From NCBI RefSeq assembly GCF_014384905.1, contig NZ_JACRSV010000002.1, forward strand, positions 372,001 through 436,000: DNA of 64,000 nucleotides. Direction: 5' to 3'. The translations under genes and the position numbers were made by a program. Position 1 is the stretch's first letter. Each line of letters begins with the position of its first letter. Below the pieces are notes generated by a model. That model saw only the letters and a program-made list of their open reading frames with translations, did not search any database and was not told where the DNA came from. Below are positions 34,721-43,117 of the stretch, one piece after another. The DNA comes from Fumia xinanensis. GTDB lineage: Bacteria; Bacillota; Clostridia; Oscillospirales; Ruminococcaceae.

Positions 34721-36692
34721 CCTGTTTTTCCCCAAGCTCGCGCTGACAAACCTGCGCAAAAATAAGAGCACCTATCTGCCCTACCTTTTGTCGGGCATCT
34801 TTTCCGAGGCGGCGTTTTACACCATGCAGTCCATCGCGGCGAACCCGGGGCTGAACGACATGCCGGGAGCACAGCCCCTTCAGGTGATCCTGCGGATGGG
34901 GACCATCGTCATCGGCATTTTCTGTGTCATCCTGCTGTTTTACACCAACTCCTTTTTGTTCAAGCGGAGAAAAAAGGAGCTGGGACTGTACAGCATCTTA
35001 GGGCTCCAGAAGCGGCACATCGCCGCCACCCTGTTCTTTGAGACGCTGTACACGGCGGCGATTACCATTGTCGGCGGCCTGTTGTTCGGCCTGCTGTTCA
35101 GCAAGGCGGTGTTTTTGCTGCTGCTAAACCTGTTAAACTTCCCGGTGGCGCTGACCTTTACCGTTTTTCCGTCGGTAATTGCCTCTTCAGCGGGGTTGTT
35201 TTTGGGGATTTTCCTCTTGATTTTAGTGGCGAACACCATGCGGGTGAGCCTCGTCAATCCCATCGAGCTGCTCCGGGGCGGGCAGACAGGGGAGAAAGAG
35301 CCGAAAACCAACTGGCCCCTGACCATCATCGGTATTTTGATGCTGGGGCTGGGGTACGGCATCGCGGTGTCGGTGAAATCCCCGCTGGACGCGCTGCTTC
35401 TCTTCTTCGTGGCGGTCGTCGCCGTCATCATCGGCACCTACTGCCTCTTTGTGGCGGGGAGTGTGACACTCTTAAAGGCCCTCAAGCGCAACAAGAAGTT
35501 TTACTACCAGCCGGAGCACTTTATTTCGGTGTCCGGCATGCTCTACCGGATGAAACAGAACGCCGTGGGGCTTGGAAACATCTGCATTTTGAGCACCATG
35601 GTTCTGGTGGTGGTGTCCACGACGGTTTCGCTCTATCTCGGGCAGGAAAACACCCTGACAAACCGGTATCCCCACGACATTTCGGTGCTGGTGAGCGACG
35701 AGGACTTCGCGCCGGGGAAAGTGGATGAGATCATCGACGACATCGCGGCGAAAAGCGGTGTGACCCTCGTTGACCGGAAAGATTACCGGAGCCTGATGAC
35801 CTTTGCTATGGAGCGGGATGGGGCTTTTGACTCCGATCCTGAATTGATGCAAGGAAGCGAGATGCCGGTGCAGTTCGAGCTGATCCCCGTGGAGGACTAC
35901 AACCGCCTGACCGGGGAAAACAAGGCGCTCGGTCCGGGGGAAGTGCTCTTTTATGCCGACGGCTGGCAATTTGACGACAGTGTGCTGCGGCTCGGCCCGA
36001 GGAAGTACGGCATCAAGGAGCATCTCGACTCCTTCCCGCTGAAATCCGGGCGGTATCTGGCCACCATGAAGAGCTGCTTTGTGGTGATGGAGAGCCCGGA
36101 AGCGATGAAGGACCTCTTTAACGCCACCAGTAACGAGCCGCTCACCGAGTTTCAGATGCACTACTTCGTCTGCGACACCGAGGGGACGGAGGAGGCGCAG
36201 ATGGCGTTCGCACGGCAGCTCAGGGAAGGCCTTTTAACCACCGAGAAGGCCTTCAGCTACGACAACCGGGCCCTCAACACTCAGGACTGGTACGGCATGT
36301 ACGGCGGATTTTTGTTCCTGGGCATCTTTTTGGGAATCCTGTTCCTCATGGCGACGGCGCTCATCATCTACTACAAGCAGATCAGCGAGGGATACGACGA
36401 CCACGACCGGTTCCAGATTATGCAGAAAGTGGGCATGAGCCGGAAAGAAGTGAAAAAGACCATTCACAGGCAGATTCTGACCGTCTTTTTCCTGCCCATC
36501 GTCGTGGCGGTGATCCACGTGGCATTCGCCTTTGGGGTCATCTGCAAGCTGCTGTCCATCTTCTATCTCACCGACGTAGGGCTGTTTTTGCTCTGCACCA
36601 TCGGCGTGATTATCGCGTTTTTCGTGATTTACGCCATTGTGTACGCCCTGACGGCGAAAACCTACTACCGGCTGGTGGAAGAAAACAACTAA
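34713..36692 (+). CDS. ABC transporter permease, BceB/FtsX type
   Basis: A 659-residue permease with ten predicted membrane segments: one near 14-36, three between 60 and 175, two near 205-260, one near 290-315, and three after 515. A large outer domain of about 200 residues (320-515) lies between segments 7 and 8, as in BceB, where it binds the drug-target complex. FtsX-like cores are FKRRKKELGLYSILGLQKRHI and QIMQKVGMSRKEVKKTI. The start is a TTG inside the end of the ATPase gene with GGGAGG before it, so translation is coupled. Confidence 0.92.
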   Translation: MSSLFFPKLALTNLRKNKSTYLPYLLSGIFSEAAFYTMQSIAANPGLNDMPGAQPLQVILRMGTIVIGIFCVILLFYTNSFLFKRRKKELGLYSILGLQKRHIAATLFFETLYTAAITIVGGLLFGLLFSKAVFLLLLNLLNFPVALTFTVFPSVIASSAGLFLGIFLLILVANTMRVSLVNPIELLRGGQTGEKEPKTNWPLTIIGILMLGLGYGIAVSVKSPLDALLLFFVAVVAVIIGTYCLFVAGSVTLLKALKRNKKFYYQPEHFISVSGMLYRMKQNAVGLGNICILSTMVLVVVSTTVSLYLGQENTLTNRYPHDISVLVSDEDFAPGKVDEIIDDIAAKSGVTLVDRKDYRSLMTFAMERDGAFDSDPELMQGSEMPVQFELIPVEDYNRLTGENKALGPGEVLFYADGWQFDDSVLRLGPRKYGIKEHLDSFPLKSGRYLATMKSCFVVMESPEAMKDLFNATSNEPLTEFQMHYFVCDTEGTEEAQMAFARQLREGLLTTEKAFSYDNRALNTQDWYGMYGGFLFLGIFLGILFLMATALIIYYKQISEGYDDHDRFQIMQKVGMSRKEVKKTIHRQILTVFFLPIVVAVIHVAFAFGVICKLLSIFYLTDVGLFLLCTIGVIIAFFVIYAIVYALTAKTYYRLVEENN

Positions 36693-36694
36693 AC

Positions 36695-36745
36695 AAAATC
36701 ACCCGGCCGCGATGGAATGTGTTCCGTCGCGGCCGGGTGATTTTT
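36695..36745. terminator. Strong bidirectional terminator
   Basis: AAAATCACCCGGCCGCGA (36695-36712) pairs with TCGCGGCCGGGTGATTTT (36727-36744), a perfect 18-bp stem with a T run on both strands. It divides the transporter genes from the convergent kdp operon. Confidence 0.9.
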
Positions 36746-36808
36746 CGTGGGAATGGGGCGAGCCGCGGGAAAATTCCGGCATGGCGGCGCGCCCCGAAAA
36801 GAGATGTA

Positions 36809-37504
36809 TCAGACCTTCAGCATCCGGTAGCCCACGCCGATGTGGGTCTGGATATACTTGGGGTTTGAAGGGTCCGTTTCGATTTTCTTCCGCAGGGTGG
36901 CCATAAACACCCGGAGGGAAGCCACGTCGTTGTCCCAGGCGCTGCCCCAGATTTCCTTGGTGATAAAGGTGTGGGTCAGCACCTTGCCGACGTTTTTCGA
37001 AAGCAGGCAGAGGAGCTTATACTCGATGGGGGTCAGGTGCAGTTCCTTTTCTTCCAGAAAGACGCATCCGGCGGCGTAGTCGATTTTCAGCTCCCCGTTT
37101 GTGAAAACCGAGTCCGGGGCGGATTCGGAGCCCACGTCGTTCAGGCGGCGGAAGGTGACCCGCAGGCGGGCTAGGAGCTCCTCCACCGAGAAGGGCTTTG
37201 TCAGGTAATCGTCGGCTCCGGCGTCCAAAGCGTCGATTTTATCGGTGTCCTCGCTGCGGGCGCTGATGACGATGATGGGGGTTTTGGACCAGGAGCGGAT
37301 TTTCTTGATGATGTCGATGCCGTCCATGTCGGGGAGGCCCAGATCCAGCAAAATCACGTCCGGGTTGTGGGAGACTGCTTCCATGATGGCGGCTTCCCCG
37401 TTGGGGGCGGCCTGATAGCGGTAATTGTGGGTTTCCAGGGTGGTGGTAATGAGGTTGCGGACGGCGGAATCGTCCTCTACCACCAGGATGAGCGGTTTAT
37501 TCAT
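36809..37504 (-). CDS. kdpE: Potassium-response regulator KdpE
   Basis: A 231-residue OmpR-type regulator. Receiver: DD at 11-12, Asp54 in ILLDLGLPDMDG, SARSED and the KPF lysine. Winged helix from about residue 135 (LTPIEYKLLCLLSKNVGKVLTHTFITKEIWG, VFMATLRKKIE, GVGYRM). The ATG at 37504 overlaps the kdpD end by 8 bases, so the pair is co-translated. The frame extends upstream into kdpD but that part is a shadow. It should activate kdpFABC when potassium is short. Candidate target boxes are described at 45048-45549. Confidence 0.95.
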   Translation of the reverse strand: MNKPLILVVEDDSAVRNLITTTLETHNYRYQAAPNGEAAIMEAVSHNPDVILLDLGLPDMDGIDIIKKIRSWSKTPIIVISARSEDTDKIDALDAGADDYLTKPFSVEELLARLRVTFRRLNDVGSESAPDSVFTNGELKIDYAAGCVFLEEKELHLTPIEYKLLCLLSKNVGKVLTHTFITKEIWGSAWDNDVASLRVFMATLRKKIETDPSNPKYIQTHIGVGYRMLKV

Positions 37505-40190
37505 GCAAGGTGACCTCCTCTGCCGGTAATGTAAAGGTGAAAACGGCCCCGTGAGGGTCGTTGTCGCCCACGGTGATGGTTCCGCCGTGGGCGGTGATGA
37601 TGGACTTGCACAGGGCAAGCCCCAGGCCTAAACTGCGGCGGCTGTCATAGATTTTTGTCTCCGCCGTGTAAAACATGTCAAAGACGTGCTTTTTCGCGTC
37701 GTCCGGAATTCCGCCGCCGTCGTCGGAAACGATGACCACCGCCTCGGCACCCCGGCGCTTCAGCTCGATGACGATGTGGGAGCCCTTGGGGGTGTATTTG
37801 ACGGCGTTGTCCACCAGGTTGATGAGGACCTGCATAATGAGCTTGGCGTCTATTTTCACCAGGATAAAGTCGTCGTCGGATTGTACCTCCACATGATGCT
37901 CGCTGCGCTTGCGGTCGGTGTGGCGAAGGGCTTCGGCAACCACTTCGTCGAGAAGCTCGGCGGCGAGGCGGAGCTTCATGGTGCCGTCCTCAATACGGGT
38001 GACCGAGAGGAGATTTTCCACAAGGTTGATGAGCCACAGGGAGTCGTCGTAAATATCGGTGTAAAGCTGTCGGCGCTTTTCTTTTTCAATGCTTTCCTCG
38101 CTGGACAAGAGGATTCCGGCGTTGCCGGAGATGGAGGTGAGGGGGGTGCGCAGGTCGTGGGAGATGGAGCGGAGAAGGTTAGCCCGAAGCTGCTCGTTTT
38201 TGGCTAGAAGGGCGGCCTGCTCCCGTTCTCTCGTCACCTTGTCGTTTTTGAGGGCCAGGGCGCATTCGCCTAAGATGGAGAGCATGATGCTGTTCTCAAA
38301 GGGAGCCAGGGGTTTCCCGCCCATGGCGATGCCTACGACGCCGAAAACATCGCTTGCCACACGGACCGAGAGGTAGAGGCATTTGGAATCGCCTAAAGTG
38401 CCGGTGGTGGCACCCGCCCGCTTGTTGTTGTGATAGACCCAGGCGGCGACGGCCTGTTCGTGGCTCGTTTGGTATGCGGACATCTCATTCCCGCTGTGGA
38501 CGGGGAAGAGGAGGGGGGCGGAGAGCTCATCGTTTCGCACGCCGTAAAAGAGAACGTCTTTGTTTAAGAGCTTGGTCAGCTGATTGCAGGTGACCGAGAC
38601 AATGCCGGCGAAGTCCTTCTCGCTGCCGATCAATTGGTTGGTGTCAAAGAGGATTTTGGTCCGGTAGGCGGTTTCCGCCGACTGCCGCGCCTGTTTTTTG
38701 ATGCGGACGGCCAGGGAACTGGTGAGGAAAGCGGCGATGAACATAATGACAAAGGTGACAGGGTATCCCGCGTCATAGGCGTTTAGGGTGTAGCGTGGTT
38801 CGGTGAAGAGAAAGTTGAAAAGCAGCACGCTGACAATAGAGCTCACAAGGCTGAAGACCCGCCGGGAGGTGGTGACCGCCGTTACTAGCACCCCCAGGAT
38901 GTAAATGGTGATGATGTTGGCCTCGCTGAATCCCAGCTCGTAAAACAGAAAGCCGATGGCGGTGGAGGCGGCCAGGGCCAACAGGCTTTTAAAAACGTCG
39001 GAAGGGACGCGTTCCGGCCGCTGAGGGGAGCGGCGTCTCGCCTTGTAGAGAGGGGTGTTCCGGTCGGGGATGATGTAGATGTCCAGGTTCGGGGAGAGCT
39101 GGGTGATCCGCTCGGTCAGGGAGGGGCGGGCGAACAGGAGGCCCCTCCGGGCGCTGCTCCGGCCCAGGACGATTTTCGACACGCCGGAGAGACGGGCAAA
39201 TTCCGACACCTGAAAGGCGATGTCCTCGCCGTAGACCGTTTCGATGGCGGCGCCCAACTGCTGGGCCAGATGGATATTCTGCCGCAGCCGCTCTTTGTTT
39301 TCCTCGGTGATGGCGGAAAAGTCCGGCGTTTCGACGAAGAGGGCGGTAAAGGTGCCCTTAAATGCCCGGGCCATCCGGGCGGCGGTGCGGATGATTTTCG
39401 AGTTGGTGGGGGAGGGGGAGAGGCAGACGAGAATATGCTCGTCTGTGTAAAAATCGGTGTTGTTTTTGACCCGGGCCGTGTCGGTCAGGGTGTTCACCCG
39501 GTCGGCGCAGCGGCGCAGGGCGATTTCCCGAAGGGCGGTGAGATTGTCGATGTTAAAAAAGTTCTTAAGGGCCTGCTGGGCCTGGGATTCCTTATAAATC
39601 TGCCCGGCGTGGAGCCGCTCGATCAACTCCTCCGGCTCGATGTCCACCAGTTCCACCTGGTTTGCGTTGTCAAAGACTTTGTCGGGGATCCGCTCCCGCA
39701 CCATGACGCCGGTGATGGAGGCCACCATGTCGTTTAGGCTCTCGATGTGCTGGACATTGACGGTGGTATAGACGTCGATGCCGTTGTCGAGAAGTTCGCT
39801 TACGTCCTGATACCGCTTCAAGTGCCGGCTGCCGTCGGCGTTGGTGTGGGCCAGCTCATCAATCAGAATCAGCTGGGGCTTCCGGGCGATGGCGGCGTCT
39901 AAATCCAACTCCCGAAGGGCGATGCCGCCGTGAACCGTTTGCCGGGTGGGCAGAATTTCCAGGCCGTTTAAGAGTTCCACCGTCTGCGGGCGGGCGTGGG
40001 GCTCCACGTAGCCCACCACCACATCGACGCCCCGGCGTTTGGCCGCGTGGGCGGCTTTGAGCATGGAATAGGTCTTGCCGACCCCGGCGGCGTACCCGAA
40101 AAAGATTTTCAGGTGTCCCCGGCGGCTTTGTTCCTCTTCCTTGCGGATCTGCCGGAGAAGCTTCTCCGGGTCGGTTCTTGTTTCCTCCAC
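37497..40190 (-). CDS. kdpD: Potassium sensor kinase KdpD
   Basis: An 897-residue sensor. The N-terminal KdpD domain has Walker A FGYAAGVGKTYSML (about 31-44) and DELAHTN (111-117). A universal-stress-type domain follows (250-370), with CLSPS (256-260), exactly 20 residues, then FTALF (281-285), which matches the c-di-AMP binding pattern described for Staphylococcus aureus KdpD except Phe for the final Tyr. Four membrane helices lie at about 402-495, a GAF-like domain at 515-645, the phospho-acceptor is His678 (SISHDLRTPLT), and the ATPase domain ends the protein. The start is GTG behind GGAGGTGG. Confidence 0.95.
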   Translation of the reverse strand: MEETRTDPEKLLRQIRKEEEQSRRGHLKIFFGYAAGVGKTYSMLKAAHAAKRRGVDVVVGYVEPHARPQTVELLNGLEILPTRQTVHGGIALRELDLDAAIARKPQLILIDELAHTNADGSRHLKRYQDVSELLDNGIDVYTTVNVQHIESLNDMVASITGVMVRERIPDKVFDNANQVELVDIEPEELIERLHAGQIYKESQAQQALKNFFNIDNLTALREIALRRCADRVNTLTDTARVKNNTDFYTDEHILVCLSPSPTNSKIIRTAARMARAFKGTFTALFVETPDFSAITEENKERLRQNIHLAQQLGAAIETVYGEDIAFQVSEFARLSGVSKIVLGRSSARRGLLFARPSLTERITQLSPNLDIYIIPDRNTPLYKARRRSPQRPERVPSDVFKSLLALAASTAIGFLFYELGFSEANIITIYILGVLVTAVTTSRRVFSLVSSIVSVLLFNFLFTEPRYTLNAYDAGYPVTFVIMFIAAFLTSSLAVRIKKQARQSAETAYRTKILFDTNQLIGSEKDFAGIVSVTCNQLTKLLNKDVLFYGVRNDELSAPLLFPVHSGNEMSAYQTSHEQAVAAWVYHNNKRAGATTGTLGDSKCLYLSVRVASDVFGVVGIAMGGKPLAPFENSIMLSILGECALALKNDKVTREREQAALLAKNEQLRANLLRSISHDLRTPLTSISGNAGILLSSEESIEKEKRRQLYTDIYDDSLWLINLVENLLSVTRIEDGTMKLRLAAELLDEVVAEALRHTDRKRSEHHVEVQSDDDFILVKIDAKLIMQVLINLVDNAVKYTPKGSHIVIELKRRGAEAVVIVSDDGGGIPDDAKKHVFDMFYTAETKIYDSRRSLGLGLALCKSIITAHGGTITVGDNDPHGAVFTFTLPAEEVTLHE

Positions 40191-40211
40191 AATACCACCT
40201 CCATTACAACC

Positions 40212-40217
40212 ATTATA
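40212..40217 (-). promoter_or_regulatory. -10 box of a separate kdpDE promoter
   Basis: A perfect TATAAT on the - strand lies 22 bases before the kdpD start, with no good -35. With the terminator just upstream this suggests kdpDE has its own transcript. Confidence 0.5.
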
Positions 40218-40281
40218 AAGTGTTTTGCTTTAAATTTCTATGAGAGAATGGTTTTTAGTATTAAGATCGTATAAAGATTCT

Positions 40282-40327
40282 GCCCCAAAAGAGAAAAGAG
40301 GATTCCTTGAGAATCCTCTTTTTGGGG
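40282..40327 (-). terminator. Terminator after kdpC
   Basis: AAGAGGATTC (40296-40305) and GAATCCTCTT (40311-40320) form a perfect 10-bp stem with a 5-base loop, extended by outer CCCCAAAA/TTTTGGGG arms. T runs are on both sides. It lies between kdpC and kdpD. Confidence 0.85.
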
Positions 40328-40329
40328 GG

Positions 40330-40938
40330 CTATTGTTGCAGGATGCCGTCCAGCATCAGGTTCACTTCCAGGACGTTGACGGTTTCCTCACCGAAAAGGC
40401 CCAGGAAGCGGCCTTTGGTGCAGGAGCGGATTGCGTTGCGGACTTCCTGTTCTGGAATGCCGCGGGCGCTGGCGATACGGGGAACCTGGTATTCCGCGGC
40501 GGCGGGGGAAATGTGGGGGTCCAGGCCGCTGCCGGAGCAGGTGACGAGATCCACTGGGATGGGGGCGTCGCCCATGTGGGGGTTCGATGCCCGGAGTTTT
40601 TGCACCCGTTCCGCCACCAGGGCCTCATATTCGTCGCTGGCGGGGCTCAGGTTCGAAGGGACGGCGTACATAAGGGGGTTGCCGTCTTTGCCGGTGTAGG
40701 TGGAAACGTCGATGTTCATGATGCGGCCCCAGAGGTGGCCGTCGTCGGTGAATTGCTGTCCCAAAAGCTCCGAGCCATATTTCTTGCCGTCCACTTCGAT
40801 GATGCTGCCGTTGGCCTGATGGGGGAAAATGAGCTGGGCGGCTCCGGTGACCACGCCGGTGTACAAAACGCCGCAGACGACGGTAAAAATCAGGAAAATT
40901 GCCGCTGATTTTGCCAGAACCGATTTGAATGTTTTCAT
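40330..40938 (-). CDS. kdpC: Potassium-transporting ATPase subunit C
   Basis: A 202-residue subunit with one N-terminal membrane helix (about 10-32) and an outside domain. Family marks are GSELLGQQFTDDGHLWGR near 53, ASDEYEALVAERV, PVDLVTCSGSGLDPHISPAAAEYQVPRIA in segments and the conserved NVLEVNLMLD near the C-terminus. KdpC stabilises the KdpFABC complex and assists the pump. A good ribosome site (GGAAGG) is present. Confidence 0.95.
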   Translation of the reverse strand: MKTFKSVLAKSAAIFLIFTVVCGVLYTGVVTGAAQLIFPHQANGSIIEVDGKKYGSELLGQQFTDDGHLWGRIMNIDVSTYTGKDGNPLMYAVPSNLSPASDEYEALVAERVQKLRASNPHMGDAPIPVDLVTCSGSGLDPHISPAAAEYQVPRIASARGIPEQEVRNAIRSCTKGRFLGLFGEETVNVLEVNLMLDGILQQ

Positions 40939-41035
40939 AAAATAATCCTTCCTTTCCGGGGATGGAGCGGTTTTTGCGGCAGAACCGCAAAACGGTCCAT
41001 AACCGCGTTTGAAAGCTTCATTTCAAGCGGCTCCG

Positions 41036-43105
41036 CTATGCTAGGCCCAGCATAACCAGCAGCATGTCGATGAGCTTGATAAAGAGAAAGGGAGCCGCCA
41101 GGCCGCCCAGACCGTAGATTAAAAGATTGCGGGAGAGGAGCTTTCCGGCGGGGACCTCCCGGTATTTGACTCCTTTGAGAGCCAGGGGAATCAGCGCCAC
41201 GATGATGAGGGCGTTGTAGATAATGGCGGAGAGTACGGCGCTCTGAGGGGAGTGGAGCCCCATGATGTTCAGAGCGGAGAGGCCGGGGTAGAGCCCCATG
41301 AAAAGGGCGGGGATGATGGCGAAATACTTCGCCACGTCGTTGGCGATGGAGAAGGTGGTGAGGCTGCCCCTTGTCATGAGAAGCTGCTTGCCGATGCGGA
41401 CAATGTCGATGAGCTTTGTGGGGGAGGAGTCCAGGTCCACCATGTTGCCCGCTTCCTTGGCGGCCTGGGTGCCGGAGTTCATGGCCACGGCCACGTCGGC
41501 CTGGGCCAGGGCGGGGGCATCGTTGGTGCCGTCGCCGGTCATGGCGACTAAATGCCCTTTTGCCTGGAAGTCCCGGATCATGTCTAGCTTTCCCTCGGGG
41601 GTCGCTTCGGCTAAGAAGTCGTCCACGCCCGCCTCGGCGGCGATGGCAGCGGCGGTCAGAGGGTTATCGCCGGTGATCATGATGGTTTTGATGCCCATTT
41701 TCCGCAGGTCGGCAAACTTTTCCTTGACGCCCTTTTTGATGATGTCTTTCAGGTGGATGACGCCGAGGATTTTGTGGTTTTTGGCGACGACAAGGGGGGT
41801 GCCGCCCTCTTTGGCGATGTTTTTGACGATTTCCCCGCACTCTTTGCTGTAAACGCCGCCCGCTTGGGTGACGTAGGCCTCCATGGCCTCGGCGGCGCCC
41901 TTGCGGATTTCGTTTCCGTCGTAGTCCACGCCGCTCATGCGGGTTTTGGCGGTGAAGGGGATGAAGGTCATCTGTTTGTCGGAGAGGCTTCTCGCCCGGA
42001 TGCCGAACTGTTCCTTGGCGAGGACGACGACGCTGCGGCCCTCCGGGGTTTCGTCGGCCAAAGAGGAAAGCTGGGCCGCGTCGGCCAGTTCCTCAGGGGA
42101 AACGCCGTCCACCGGGAGGAACGCATGGGCCTGCCGGTTGCCTAACGTAATGGTGCCGGTTTTATCGAGCATGAGGATGTCAACGTCCCCGGCGGCCTCA
42201 ATGGCGCGGCCGCTCATGGCGAGGACATTCGACTGATTGAGACGGCTCATGCCGGCGATGCCGATGGCGGAGAGCAGCGCCCCGATGGTGGTGGGGGCGA
42301 GGCAGACAAGCAATGCCACCAGAGTGGTCACCGAGGTGGGGCTTTCGATTCCCACCTGTTTGGCGGAAAAGAGGGAGTAGGTGTAGAGGGACATGGTGAC
42401 GAGGATGAAGATGATGGAAAGGGCGATGAGAAAAATCTGCAAAGCGATCTCGTTGGGGGTCTTTTTGCGGGCCGCGCCTTCCACCATGGCGATCATTTTA
42501 TCAAGGAAACTTTCGCCCGCTTCGCTGGTCACCTGCACGACAATCCAGTCGGAGAGGACAGTGGTGCCGCCGGTGACGGCGCTCCGGTCGCCGCCGCTTT
42601 CCCGGATGACGGGGGCGGACTCACCGGTGATGGCGCTTTCGTCCACCGAGGCGGCGCCGCCCACCACTTCGCCGTCGGCGGGGATTTGTTCGCCCGCTTT
42701 GACGAGGACGAGGTCGCCTTTCTTGAGGGAGGCGGAGGGGACGACGGTTATGCGGTCTTTTTCGTCCGCCGACGGGATTTTATAAGCGTCCACGTCCTTT
42801 TTCGCCGCCCGGAGGGAATCGGCCTGGGCTTTGCCCCGGCCCTCGGCGATGGCTTCCGCGAAGTTTGCGAACAAGACGGTGAACCAGAGGATGACGGCGA
42901 TGGCCAGGGTGTAGCCCGACGGCGCGTCCTTCAGGCCGAAGAGGGAGACGATCCACAGGCCGGTGGTCAGGATGGCGGAGAGGTAAACCAGCAGCATGAC
43001 AGGGTTCTGCGCCTGGGTTCTGGGGCTGAGTTTGAGAAAAGAATCTTTGACGGCTCTGCCGAGCATTTTTTTATCGGCAAATGCGGATTTTATTGGTGCG
43101 GACAT
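41036..43105 (-). CDS. kdpB: Potassium-transporting P-type ATPase subunit B
   Basis: A 689-residue catalytic subunit that drives potassium uptake with ATP. The actuator motif is ITGESAPV (160-167); its serine at 163 corresponds to the one phosphorylated to switch off the E. coli pump. The phosphorylated residue is Asp314 in LDKTGTITLGNR, followed by GDNPLTA and MTGDGTNDAPALAQADV. Seven or so membrane segments as usual. AAGGAGGCG precedes the ATG, 12 bases after the kdpA stop. Confidence 0.96.
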   Translation of the reverse strand: MSAPIKSAFADKKMLGRAVKDSFLKLSPRTQAQNPVMLLVYLSAILTTGLWIVSLFGLKDAPSGYTLAIAVILWFTVLFANFAEAIAEGRGKAQADSLRAAKKDVDAYKIPSADEKDRITVVPSASLKKGDLVLVKAGEQIPADGEVVGGAASVDESAITGESAPVIRESGGDRSAVTGGTTVLSDWIVVQVTSEAGESFLDKMIAMVEGAARKKTPNEIALQIFLIALSIIFILVTMSLYTYSLFSAKQVGIESPTSVTTLVALLVCLAPTTIGALLSAIGIAGMSRLNQSNVLAMSGRAIEAAGDVDILMLDKTGTITLGNRQAHAFLPVDGVSPEELADAAQLSSLADETPEGRSVVVLAKEQFGIRARSLSDKQMTFIPFTAKTRMSGVDYDGNEIRKGAAEAMEAYVTQAGGVYSKECGEIVKNIAKEGGTPLVVAKNHKILGVIHLKDIIKKGVKEKFADLRKMGIKTIMITGDNPLTAAAIAAEAGVDDFLAEATPEGKLDMIRDFQAKGHLVAMTGDGTNDAPALAQADVAVAMNSGTQAAKEAGNMVDLDSSPTKLIDIVRIGKQLLMTRGSLTTFSIANDVAKYFAIIPALFMGLYPGLSALNIMGLHSPQSAVLSAIIYNALIIVALIPLALKGVKYREVPAGKLLSRNLLIYGLGGLAAPFLFIKLIDMLLVMLGLA

Positions 43106-43117
43106 ATGGGCGCCTCC

